This document shows positions 1-6,897 of a stretch of DNA of 14,894 nt, piece by piece. The notes under the pieces are model-generated. The model was not told the DNA's origin and ran no database searches. It was given only the letters and a program-made list of their open reading frames with translations. Source of the DNA: SG8-41 sp036397875 (GTDB taxonomy: Bacteria; Pseudomonadota; Gammaproteobacteria; Burkholderiales; SG8-41); the NCBI GenBank assembly GCA_036397875.1, contig DASWIC010000015.1, forward strand, positions 1 to 14,894. Reading direction: 5' to 3'. The translations under genes and the position numbers were made by a program. The stretch's first letter is position 1; each line of letters starts with the position of its first letter.

Positions 1-197
1 TCATGCGGGGCCAGTTCGACGGCATCGCGGGCTTCGACGACCTGATGGAATTCTTCAAGCGGCTCCCCAACCCCGACAAGCAATTCGCCGTGATGGCCGG
101 CATCGCGCACGCGAGCTTCCACCAGATCAACTACCTGACGGTCTATCATATCCTGCACTCGTTCTTCACCGAGCCCGAGCCGATCTACCGCGGCTGA
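1..197 (+). CDS. Alpha/beta hydrolase, C-terminal fragment (5' truncated by window edge)
   Basis: Only the last ~64 codons lie in the window. The reading frame is open from the first base, so this is the tail of a longer gene and the ATG at position 3 is probably internal. The segment RGQFDGIAG, followed 30 residues after its Asp by GIAHASF, matches the end of alpha/beta hydrolases, where that Asp and His are the acid and base of the catalytic triad; the Ser nucleophile would be upstream, outside the window. The ending (HILHSFFTEPEPIYRG) is typical of soluble hydrolases of this fold. The substrate cannot be told. It stops about 220 bp before the Bug-type gene, with no sign that the two share an operon. 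Confidence 0.7.
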   Translation, partial: MRGQFDGIAGFDDLMEFFKRLPNPDKQFAVMAGIAHASFHQINYLTVYHILHSFFTEPEPIYRG

Positions 198-416
198 CCC
201 GGGGGTACGCCGATCGGTTGCCCGGGGGAAGGCCCAACGGACGGGACCGGCGAGAACCCCCCCGCTCTTATATACTTGCCGGAGGCGCCAGTCGGGGCCA
301 TGCGGGCGGCATCAAGTGTTTAGGTGTGGAATTTTATCGACACAGGGCTGTCTCACTAGTTGGACCATCTCTGTAAGGCGCTGAATTTATTCATAAAACC
401 AATGGAGGAGGAAAAG

Positions 417-1394
417 ATGATGCACCAGACTGTATTGCGTTACCTGATCGCGGCGCTGCTGGCTGCCCCGTTCGTGTCCGTGCCCAATGCGCTTGCGGCG
501 TGGCCGGAAAGAGTGGTCCGCGTGATCGTGCCGTTCGGCACCGGCGGCGGCACCGACATCCAGGCGCGGCTACTCGCCGTTAATCTTCGGAACATCACCG
601 GGCAGAACTTCATCGTGGATAACCGCAGCGGCGCGGGCGGCCTGATCGGCGCGGAGCTAGTGGTCAATTCCCCGCCCGACGGCCACACGATTCTGTTTAC
701 CACGGCGACGCTGGCGATTAACACCACGCTTTATTCCAAGACCCTCAAGTTCAATACCCGGACCGACCTGGTACCGTCCACCCTGGTATCTAACGCGCCG
801 AACGTGCTGTGCATCCATCCCAACGTGCCGGCGAAATCGGTGAAGGAGCTGATCGCGGTTGCGAAGAGGACTCCAGGCGGGCTGAACAGCGGGGTGAATA
901 CCCCCGGAAGTACCAGCCATATGGCTGCCGAGATGCTGGCGCAATTGGCGAAGATCGATACGGTGATCATTGCCTATACGGGCGGCGGCCCGTCGATGGC
1001 GGGGTTGGTTACCGGCGACATCGACATGCTGTTCGCGACAGGTCCTGTCGCCTCGGCCGCCCTGAAGACGGGGCGCGTGCGTTGTCTTGCCGTGACGACG
1101 CTGGAGAAGAACCGGTCCTTCCCGGACCTGCCGACGATCAATTCCTCCGTTCCCGGCCTGGTGATCGGCAACTGGTACGCGATGTTCTTCCCGAAGGGCA
1201 CGTCCCCGGATGCAGTCAACAAGCTGAGCTCGGTGATCAAGCAGGCGCTGAACGACGACAAGATCAAGGGCTTTTACGCGCGTGAAGGCCTGGAGCCCGT
1301 GGGCAGCTCACCGGAGGAACTGCGCCAACAGTTCGAGCAGGACGTCGTGAAATACGCAAAGATAATCAAGTCGCGGAATATCCCGCTGCGGTAA
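417..1394 (+). CDS. Bug/TctC-family tripartite tricarboxylate transporter substrate-binding protein
   Basis: Periplasmic solute receptor of the TctC/Bug family (about 325 residues, normal length), which binds carboxylates or aromatic acids for TTT importers. An N-terminal signal peptide runs to about residue 27, with likely cleavage at NALA/AWP. Next come the family hallmark VPFGTGGGTDIQAR (residues 38-51, with the ligand-side Asp47) and the PGSTSHMAAEML segment (163-174). ATG 417 (or ATG 420) is chosen because GGAGGAGGA lies at 404-412 and the signal peptide begins there; an in-frame TTG at 360 would add a non-signal-like leader. No tctA/tctB membrane genes are adjacent, as is common for the many orphan Bug proteins of Betaproteobacteria. 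Its ligand is unknown; neighbouring aromatic genes make an aromatic acid possible. It converges on the gentisate operon with a 20-bp gap. Confidence 0.9.
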   Translation: MMHQTVLRYLIAALLAAPFVSVPNALAAWPERVVRVIVPFGTGGGTDIQARLLAVNLRNITGQNFIVDNRSGAGGLIGAELVVNSPPDGHTILFTTATLAINTTLYSKTLKFNTRTDLVPSTLVSNAPNVLCIHPNVPAKSVKELIAVAKRTPGGLNSGVNTPGSTSHMAAEMLAQLAKIDTVIIAYTGGGPSMAGLVTGDIDMLFATGPVASAALKTGRVRCLAVTTLEKNRSFPDLPTINSSVPGLVIGNWYAMFFPKGTSPDAVNKLSSVIKQALNDDKIKGFYAREGLEPVGSSPEELRQQFEQDVVKYAKIIKSRNIPLR

Positions 1395-1400
1395 TCAGCA

Positions 1401-1414
1401 CCGCGAGCGCGCGG
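1401..1414. terminator. Short GC hairpin between convergent genes, possible bidirectional terminator
   Basis: CCGCG-agcg-CGCGG is a perfect 5-bp stem with a 4-base loop. It sits exactly between the stop of the binding-protein gene (1392-1394) and the stop of the minus-strand isomerase gene (1415-1417). The position suits a shared terminator, but there is no T-tract on either side, so intrinsic termination would be weak. It may equally be chance in GC-rich DNA. Confidence 0.25.
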
Positions 1415-2059
1415 CTACTCGGAATCAGGCTGCTGGTCGGGCGCGGCGCGCCGGAACGCCTCGAGCGCCTGGCAGTTCTCCTCGATTCTCAGCAGGGTCG
1501 GGTACGGCGCGACGTCGCACTTGAAGCGGCGGGCGTTGGCGAGCTGCGGAATGAGGCAGCAGTCGGCGAAGCCGGGCGCGTCGCCGTGGCAGAAATGGCC
1601 GGTTGCGCGGTCGCGGGCGAGGCTCGCTTCGAGTGCTCCCAGCCCTTCCGCGATCCAGTGCCGGTACCAGGTCTGCTTCGCGGCATCGGTGAGGCCCATT
1701 GGCCCGGTCAGGTAATTCAACACCCGCAGATTGTTCAGGGGATGGAGGTCGCAGGCGACGGCGAGCGCGAGCGCGCGCACGCGCGCCCGCGCGGCCGGGT
1801 CCTTCGGCAGAAGCGGCGTTTGCGGGTGGATTTCGTCCAGGTACTCGATGATGGCGAGAGACTGCGTGAAAACGTGCCCGGCGTCCTGCAATAACGGCAC
1901 CAAAGCCTGTGGATTCAACTCGCGGAAGCCGGGAGCGAGCTGCTCGCCGCCTCCGCGCGTGAGATGCACCGGGACCGTTTCGTAAGCGAGGCCCTTGAGG
2001 TTGAGCGCGATGCGGACGCGGTAGGCCGCGGAGCTGCGGAAGTAGGAATAGAGCTTCAT
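1415..2059 (-). CDS. maiA: Zeta-class glutathione S-transferase, probable maleylpyruvate isomerase
   Basis: Glutathione-dependent cis-trans isomerase of 214 residues, the usual length for MaiA/NagL. The zeta-class active-site motif SSAAYRVRIALNLKG is at residues 9-23, with the catalytic Ser near 9-10; the Cys of many MaiA proteins is Ala here. TQSLAIIEYL (65-74) is the glutathione-binding turn, and CDLHPLNNLRV (103-113) is typical of maleylacetoacetate/maleylpyruvate isomerases. MaiA acts in the homogentisate pathway and NagL-type enzymes in the gentisate pathway; overlap with gentisate dioxygenase favours maleylpyruvate to fumarylpyruvate. ATG 2059 overlaps the stop of the upstream gene as ATGA, and no strong ribosome site precedes it, so translation is probably coupled. 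A longer in-frame opening toward 2674 merely runs over the dioxygenase gene. Cytoplasmic. The symbol follows common annotation; nagL would be the functional name. Confidence 0.88.
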   Translation of the reverse strand: MKLYSYFRSSAAYRVRIALNLKGLAYETVPVHLTRGGGEQLAPGFRELNPQALVPLLQDAGHVFTQSLAIIEYLDEIHPQTPLLPKDPAARARVRALALAVACDLHPLNNLRVLNYLTGPMGLTDAAKQTWYRHWIAEGLGALEASLARDRATGHFCHGDAPGFADCCLIPQLANARRFKCDVAPYPTLLRIEENCQALEAFRRAAPDQQPDSE

Positions 2060-3102
2060 GCATCGCAGGGGGCGTGCTCGCGCCAGAGACCGAGGGCCTT
2101 TTGCGCCGGGCGGTCGGAGAAGCAGAACAGCACGGCGTCCCCCTCCGCTTCGTGCCGCACCTTGCTCCACGATGGCGTGACGAACACGTCCTGCGCCTCC
2201 CATTCGAAAGCGCTGCCATCGATCTCGGTGCGGCCGCGGCCTTCGATCGCGCAATACACGGTGCCGTCGGTCGTGCGGCAGGGCTTGCCCCGGAATCCCT
2301 TCGGCAGCAGCTGCACGAAGGCGCCGATGGTGGGCATCGGATAGCCGCCGGTGGCGGGATTCGTGTACTGGAGCTTGAACCCGTGGCAGGGATGCGATTC
2401 GCCCCCGCGGCGCAGCTGCTCGAGCGCCTCGCGCGTTTGCCGGTAGGGATAGCAGAACAACGGCGTCGTTAGGGACTGCGGCGCATAATCGACAGGAAGC
2501 ATGCCCGAGCCGTAGCGCGCGCGCGAGTCCCCCTCGCTGCGCGTCACGGGTTGCGTGTCCTCGGGATAGCGCTCCATGAAGCCGGCGTCGAAGTACGCCA
2601 CCATCGGCACGTCGAGCCCGTCGAGCCACACCACGGGATCGGCGCCCGGGTTGCCGTGATCGTGCCAGGTCCACGAGGGCGTGATGATGAAATCGCCCGG
2701 GTGCATCGTGACCCGCTCGCCGTCCACGGCGGTGTAAGCGCCCGTGCCCTCGATGATGAAGCGCAGCGCGGTCTGGGTGTGGCGGTGGCTGGGCGCGATC
2801 TCCCCCGGCAATATCAGCTGCAGCCCGGCGTACAGGGTATGGGTGATCGACGAGGCGCCGCGCAGGCCCGGATTCTCCAGCACCAGCACGCGCCGCTCGG
2901 CTTCCGCCGCCGAGATGAGCTCCCCGGCCTCCATTATGTAGGAGCGCACGTCACGGTATTTCCACAGGGCGGGCACGCAGGGTGTAACGGGGGTGGGCGG
3001 CGCGAGCCTGCCGAGCACTTCCCACAGCGGTGCCATGTCGTGACGCGATATGCGGTCGTAGAACTCCCGACGCTTGGGGTTGGCTTGGGGCTGGGCGGAC
3101 AC
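2056..3102 (-). CDS. gtdA: Gentisate 1,2-dioxygenase (bicupin)
   Basis: Non-heme Fe(II) enzyme that opens gentisate (2,5-dihydroxybenzoate) with O2 to give maleylpyruvate. At 348 residues it has the usual length. The first cupin holds the metal ligands in PSHRHTQTALRFIIEG (H106, H108) and TPSWTWHDHGN (H147). The second cupin spans roughly residues 235-340, with RGKPCRTTDGTVYCAIEGRG and FVTPSWSKVRHEAEGD; it lacks the HxH pair, as expected for this family. The start is GTG (3100-3102), with AAGG about five bases upstream; the next Met is residue 23, inside the conserved N-terminus, so GTG is preferred. Relatives include salicylate 1,2-dioxygenase and 1-hydroxy-2-naphthoate dioxygenase, so substrate range is open, but the adjacent GST isomerase supports the gentisate route. 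It lies 40 bp after the monooxygenase and overlaps the isomerase. Confidence 0.9.
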   Translation of the reverse strand: MSAQPQANPKRREFYDRISRHDMAPLWEVLGRLAPPTPVTPCVPALWKYRDVRSYIMEAGELISAAEAERRVLVLENPGLRGASSITHTLYAGLQLILPGEIAPSHRHTQTALRFIIEGTGAYTAVDGERVTMHPGDFIITPSWTWHDHGNPGADPVVWLDGLDVPMVAYFDAGFMERYPEDTQPVTRSEGDSRARYGSGMLPVDYAPQSLTTPLFCYPYRQTREALEQLRRGGESHPCHGFKLQYTNPATGGYPMPTIGAFVQLLPKGFRGKPCRTTDGTVYCAIEGRGRTEIDGSAFEWEAQDVFVTPSWSKVRHEAEGDAVLFCFSDRPAQKALGLWREHAPCDA

Positions 3103-3142
3103 GGGCGCCTTGAGAAAGTAATGGGCTGCGATCAGAAGTGCA

Positions 3143-4396
3143 CTATTCTAACCTGCTCTTCGAGCGCAGCGTTTCCTGGTCGTAGCCGGCCACCTTCGCG
3201 TAACCGGTCGTCAGCGCGGCGAGCTCCTCGCGGCTGATCACCTCGTCGATGTTCCGGAATGGCCGGTCGCCCGTCCTGACGTAGACCTCGCGCAAAATCG
3301 CGTCCGGCGGGTTGGCGCGGTTCATCCTGACGACGCTGGCTGTCGCCTCGAGCCGCCTGGCTTCGTACTCCTTCAGCGCCTCGACCGGGTGGGCGCGCCG
3401 CGCGAGGCAATCCGCCAGCGCGCGCGCATCGAGGATCGCCTGCCCGGCGCCGTTCGAGCCGCGGGGCACCATCGGATGCGCCGCATCGCCCAGCAACGTC
3501 ACGCGCCCGAAGCTCCAGCGCGGAAGCGGCTCCTGGTCCACCATCGGGTACTCGAGGATGGTCTCCGCGCCGCGGATCATCGCCGGCACGTCGAGCCAGT
3601 CGAATTTCCAGTCCTCGAAGACGTGGATGAAGTCATTCAGGTCGCCGGCGCGGTTCCAGTCGCGCAGCTTGTGCTTTGGCGTGTAGAACTCGCCGACCCA
3701 GCTCACCAGCTGGCGGCCACGGGCGTCGAGCCGGTTGCGAATCGGGTAGATGATCATCTTGCCGGACTCGAGCCAGCCGGCGCGGACGAAGCTCGCGCCG
3801 GTGAGGAAGGGACGCCACCACGTCGCGCCGCGCCACATGTTGACGCCGGAGTAGATCGGGTCGCCCTCGTCCGGATAGAGCTGCTTGCGGACCGCCGAGT
3901 AAATGCCGTCACAGCCGACGGCGACCGCGCCGCGCTGCGGAGGCAGCGCCTCACCGGTCGCGGGGTGCTCGAACCGAACGGTGACCCCCTCTGCGTCCTG
4001 CTCGACGCGCGCGCACCGCCATCCCGTGAACATCCGGTCGGCGCCGACGCGGCGGTTGCATGCCGCGAGCAGTATCGACTGCAGATCGCCGCGATGGATC
4101 GAGAACTGCGGCCAGTCGTAGCCGGCGTGGCGGCCGAGCGGCTCGCTGTAGACCAGCTGGCCGAAGCGGTTGTAGAAGACCGCCTCACGCGTGGTGACCG
4201 CGATGGCTACGAGGTCGCCCTCCAGGCCGAGCTCGGCAAGCTCCCGCGTCGCGTGGGGCAGAATGTTGATCCCCAGGCCAAGGCCCTTGATCTCCGGCGC
4301 CACCTCGTAGACCCGGCACGGGATCCCGGCGCGGTGCAAGGTGAGCGCGAGCGTCAAGCCGCCGATGCCGGCGCCGATGATCATGACGTCGTTCAT
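3143..4396 (-). CDS. FAD-dependent aromatic monooxygenase (PhzS / salicylate hydroxylase-like)
   Basis: Class A flavoprotein monooxygenase of 417 residues, expected to use NAD(P)H and O2 to hydroxylate an aromatic ring in the cytoplasm. Seen in order: the dinucleotide-binding GAGIGG (8-13) just after the N-terminus, the GCDGIYSAVRK segment (161-171, DG motif), and LLGDAAHPMVPRGSNGAG (301-318, GD motif for the FAD ribityl chain). ATG 4396 puts the Rossmann strand at residue 4, the usual position, with GGGAAAA and GTGGG upstream. Further upstream the frame is open but not protein-like. By overall pattern (SIHRGDLQ, GLGINILPHATRELAELG) it resembles the PhzS-like subgroup more than characterised 3-hydroxybenzoate 6-hydroxylases. 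As first gene of the gentisate operon, its likely job is making gentisate or a ring-substituted analogue; the substrate is inference. Confidence 0.88.
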   Translation of the reverse strand: MNDVMIIGAGIGGLTLALTLHRAGIPCRVYEVAPEIKGLGLGINILPHATRELAELGLEGDLVAIAVTTREAVFYNRFGQLVYSEPLGRHAGYDWPQFSIHRGDLQSILLAACNRRVGADRMFTGWRCARVEQDAEGVTVRFEHPATGEALPPQRGAVAVGCDGIYSAVRKQLYPDEGDPIYSGVNMWRGATWWRPFLTGASFVRAGWLESGKMIIYPIRNRLDARGRQLVSWVGEFYTPKHKLRDWNRAGDLNDFIHVFEDWKFDWLDVPAMIRGAETILEYPMVDQEPLPRWSFGRVTLLGDAAHPMVPRGSNGAGQAILDARALADCLARRAHPVEALKEYEARRLEATASVVRMNRANPPDAILREVYVRTGDRPFRNIDEVISREELAALTTGYAKVAGYDQETLRSKSRLE

Positions 4397-4442
4397 CCCA
4401 CGATTTTCCCATATACTCCCCGGCTTTGACGCTAATGACCCC
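4397..4442. promoter_or_regulatory. 46-bp divergent intergenic region (monooxygenase operon / prpD)
   Basis: Only 46 bp separate the start codons of two divergent operons, so promoter elements for at least one side must overlap the other gene's leader or coding DNA. A TATACT at 4412-4417 could be a plus-strand -10 box, but no good -35 hexamer lies 16-18 bp before it. No convincing minus-strand promoter and no clear inverted-repeat operator were found. Confidence 0.3.
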
Positions 4443-5888
4443 ATGAAAGCCGCAGCCTCCAACGTCCGTCCCGCGCCCGACAAGGTCCTCGTCGACATCG
4501 CCGATTACGTCGACCGCTACGCGGTGAAGAGCGGTCTCGCGCTCGAGACCGCGCGGCTCGCGCTGATCGACAGCATCGGCTGCGGCTTCGAGGCGCTGTC
4601 CTATCCCGCCTGCACCAAGCTCCTCGGGCCGGTGGTGCCGGGCACCGTCGTGCCGAACGGCGCGCGTGTGGCGGGCACGCCCTACGTGCTCGACCCCGAG
4701 CGCGCGGCGTTCAACATCGGGACGCTCGTGCGCTGGCTCGATTTCAACGACGCGTTCTACGGCGCAACGGTGATCCACCCGTCCGACACGTTCTCCGGGA
4801 TCCTGGCCGTGGCCGACTGGCTCTCGCGCACGCGCGCGGCGCAGGGCCGGAAGCCACTCACCATGCGCGACGTGCTGGAGTCAGCGGTCAAGACCTACGA
4901 GATCATGGGCGGGCTCGCGCTGGAGAACGGCTTCACCGCAGCCGGGCTCGACCATACGATCCTGGTGAAGATTGCCACTACGCCGGTCGTGGCGAAGCTG
5001 CTCGGCGGCACGCGCGAGGAGATCGTCGACGCGCTGTCCCAGGCGTGGGTGGACGGGCATGCGCTGGCGACCTTCCGCAGAAAGCCCAACACTGGCCCGC
5101 GCAAGTCGTGGGCGGCGGGCGATGCGGCAAGCCGGGGCGTGCGCATCGCGCTGATGACGCTGAAGGGCGAGATCGGCTGCCCGTCGGCGCTGACCGCGAA
5201 GGCCTGGGGCTTCTACCACGTGCTGTTCAAGGACCAGCCGTTCCGGTTCCAGCGCCCGTTCGGCACCTACGTCATGGAGAACGTGCTGTTCAAGATTCCG
5301 TATCCCACGGCGTTCCACGGGCAGAGCGGGGTGGAGGCCGCAATCCGGCTGCACCCGCTGGTCAAGGACCGCCTCGAGGACATCGAGCGCGTCGAGGCGC
5401 GCTGCCACAACTCGACGATGGTGATCCTCGACAAGACCGGCCCGCTCCACAACCCCGCGGATCGCGACCATTGCATGCAGTACATGATGGCGGTCGGCAT
5501 GATCTACGGAACCATGACCGCGGAGCACTACGAGGACCACATCGCCGCCGACCCACGCATCGACGCGTTGCGCGCGAAGATGCGGCTCAGGGAATCGGCG
5601 CAATACGAGCGCGAGTACCACGATCCGGGTAAGCGCACTAACGCCAACTCGATCCAGGTGTTCTTCAAGGACGGCACGAAGACGCCGCTGTCCGAGGTCC
5701 TCTACCCCCTCGGCCACCGCCGGCGGCGCCAGGAGGGCGTCCCGGTCCTGCTGAAGAAGTTCGAGACCAACGTCGCGCGCGTGTTCGCGCCCAAGCAGCG
5801 CGACGCCATCCTCCATGCCTGCCTCGACCAGAAGCGGCTCGAGGCAATGGCGGTGAACGAGTTCATGGACCTGCTGGAGAAAGCATGA
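4443..5888 (+). CDS. prpD: 2-methylcitrate dehydratase, MmgE/PrpD family
   Basis: Dehydrates 2-methylcitrate to 2-methyl-cis-aconitate in the methylcitrate cycle for propionyl-CoA; PrpD-type enzymes can also act on citrate. At 481 residues it has the usual size of true PrpD (about 483). Characteristic stretches include GCGFEALSYPACTKLLGP (46-63), WLDFNDAFYGATVIHPSD (98-115), GLDHTILVK (168-176), NTGPRKSWAAGDA (216-228), FRFQRPFGTYVMENVLFK (267-284) and NPADRDHCMQYM (337-348). They track Enterobacterial PrpD closely, not just the broad MmgE/PrpD superfamily. ATG 4443 matches the family N-terminus; the frame continues upstream to 4341 but there runs antisense through the monooxygenase start. 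The ribosome site is weak. The stop overlaps the next start (ATGA at 5885-5888). No prpC or acnD is present, so its role may be outside the standard propionate cycle. Confidence 0.92.
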   Translation: MKAAASNVRPAPDKVLVDIADYVDRYAVKSGLALETARLALIDSIGCGFEALSYPACTKLLGPVVPGTVVPNGARVAGTPYVLDPERAAFNIGTLVRWLDFNDAFYGATVIHPSDTFSGILAVADWLSRTRAAQGRKPLTMRDVLESAVKTYEIMGGLALENGFTAAGLDHTILVKIATTPVVAKLLGGTREEIVDALSQAWVDGHALATFRRKPNTGPRKSWAAGDAASRGVRIALMTLKGEIGCPSALTAKAWGFYHVLFKDQPFRFQRPFGTYVMENVLFKIPYPTAFHGQSGVEAAIRLHPLVKDRLEDIERVEARCHNSTMVILDKTGPLHNPADRDHCMQYMMAVGMIYGTMTAEHYEDHIAADPRIDALRAKMRLRESAQYEREYHDPGKRTNANSIQVFFKDGTKTPLSEVLYPLGHRRRRQEGVPVLLKKFETNVARVFAPKQRDAILHACLDQKRLEAMAVNEFMDLLEKA

Positions 5889-6748
5889 ATCACACGGAAC
5901 AGCGCAAGCGGCTGCGCGCGGTATTCGCCGGGACGAAGTGCCTCTCGCCCGCCAGTGTGTACGACGCACTGTCGGCGCGCGTCGCCGAGTCCGTGGGCTA
6001 CGAAATCGGCATGCTGGCGGGGTCGGTCGCATCGAACACGACGCTCGCCGCGCCCGATCTCATTGTGCTGACCCTGACCGAGTTCGCCGACCAGGTCCGG
6101 CGCATCATGCGCGCGAGCCGGCTTTCGTTGATCGTGGACGCCGACCACGGCTACGGCAACGCGCTGAACGTCATGCGCACGGTCGAGGAGCTCGAGCACG
6201 CCGGGGTGTCCGCGCTGAGCATCGAGGACACGGCGTTGCCGGCCCGCTTCGGACAGGCCGAAGGCGCCGATGAGCTGGTCTCGCTCGAGGAGATGGTCGG
6301 CAAGCTCAAGGCTGCGGTCGCCGCGCGCCGCGACCCTGCGACGCTGATTCTGGGCCGCACGGCCGCGCTGAAGGTGGAGGGCACCGACGGGGCCGTGAAG
6401 CGCGCCAAGGCATTCGCCGCCGCCGGCGTGGACGCGATCTTCGTGGTCGGCGTCGAAGCGGCGGACCAGGTGAGGGCGGTCCACGATGCAGCGAAGCTTC
6501 CCGTCATGGTCGGATCGGCGCCGGCCTCGATCCGGCGCGAGGACTTCGCGGCAGCCGGCGCGCGCGTGCTGCTCCAGGGACACCAGCCGCTTCCGGCCGC
6601 GGTGAAGGCTTTGAAGGAGGTCTACACGCATCTCTTCAACGGCGGCGCGTCGGCCGACCTCAGGGATCGCATCGCCTCGCCGAAGGAGATGGACGCGCTG
6701 GTGGGGCGCGAAACGTACAAGAAATGGCAGCGCGACTACTTGAGATGA
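5885..6748 (+). CDS. Isocitrate lyase/PEP mutase superfamily enzyme, probable oxaloacetate decarboxylase (PA4872-like)
   Basis: Mg-dependent TIM-barrel enzyme of 287 residues. ASVYDALSARVAESVGYE (23-40), LAGSVASNT (44-52), DADHGYGNALNVMRTVEELE (85-104) and SIEDTALPARFG (112-123) match the Pseudomonas PA4872 group, known to decarboxylate oxaloacetate to pyruvate. Likely Mg/substrate residues are D87, E114, R158 and the His of QGH (H233). Methylisocitrate lyase PrpB needs a Cys in a KKCGH loop; the equivalent region here (ARFGQAEGADELVS) has no Cys or KKCGH, so PrpB activity is unlikely despite the prpD neighbour. The usual RT[ND]A(E) after the conserved Arg is RTAAL here, an oddity that could shift substrate. 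GGAG at 5876-5879 serves ATG 5885, which overlaps the prpD stop. Function beyond the family is inferred. Confidence 0.85.
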   Translation: MNHTEQRKRLRAVFAGTKCLSPASVYDALSARVAESVGYEIGMLAGSVASNTTLAAPDLIVLTLTEFADQVRRIMRASRLSLIVDADHGYGNALNVMRTVEELEHAGVSALSIEDTALPARFGQAEGADELVSLEEMVGKLKAAVAARRDPATLILGRTAALKVEGTDGAVKRAKAFAAAGVDAIFVVGVEAADQVRAVHDAAKLPVMVGSAPASIRREDFAAAGARVLLQGHQPLPAAVKALKEVYTHLFNGGASADLRDRIASPKEMDALVGRETYKKWQRDYLR

Positions 6749-6897
6749 CGAAAGCCCGCGGGTATCGTGCCTTACGTCACGGCCCGGCCGCGGTCCCGCA
6801 GAAACGGTTGCTGGTTTGACGTCGTCATGGCACATTGCGGGCGGCACGGGTTGTGGCGCCTCTGGGGGCGTGACGGGTAGTTGATAGGAGCACCGGC

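Noticed and set aside
198..263. CCCGGGGG repeats and a CGGGGG/CCCCCCG pairing after the hydrolase fragment, as an intrinsic terminator
   Set aside because: The possible stem has a long loop of about 27 bases and no T-tract, so it does not meet the usual terminator form; the 8-base repeats are common in GC-rich DNA.
269..276. TATATACT as -10 box for the Bug-type gene
   Set aside because: A reasonable -10 match, but no -35 or extended -10 element accompanies it and it lies about 140 bp before the start codon.
2060..2674. In-frame N-terminal extension of the isomerase reading frame
   Set aside because: The extension lies out of frame within the dioxygenase gene and reads as Arg-rich noise, while ATG 2059 gives the exact GST N-terminus.
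3389..4429. Plus-strand open frame of 346 codons opposite the monooxygenase
   Set aside because: Low-complexity Arg/Ala/Val/Asp composition, no motif, and it lies fully antisense to a gene with clear FAD motifs.
5885..6748. Calling this gene prpB (methylisocitrate lyase) because it follows prpD
   Set aside because: The KKCGH catalytic Cys motif is absent and the sequence follows the PA4872 oxaloacetate decarboxylase pattern.
4881..6847. Two long minus-strand frames (about 380 codons each) opposite prpD and the PEP-mutase-family gene
   Set aside because: Both are antisense shadows created by strong third-position GC bias; no ribosome site or recognisable protein pattern.
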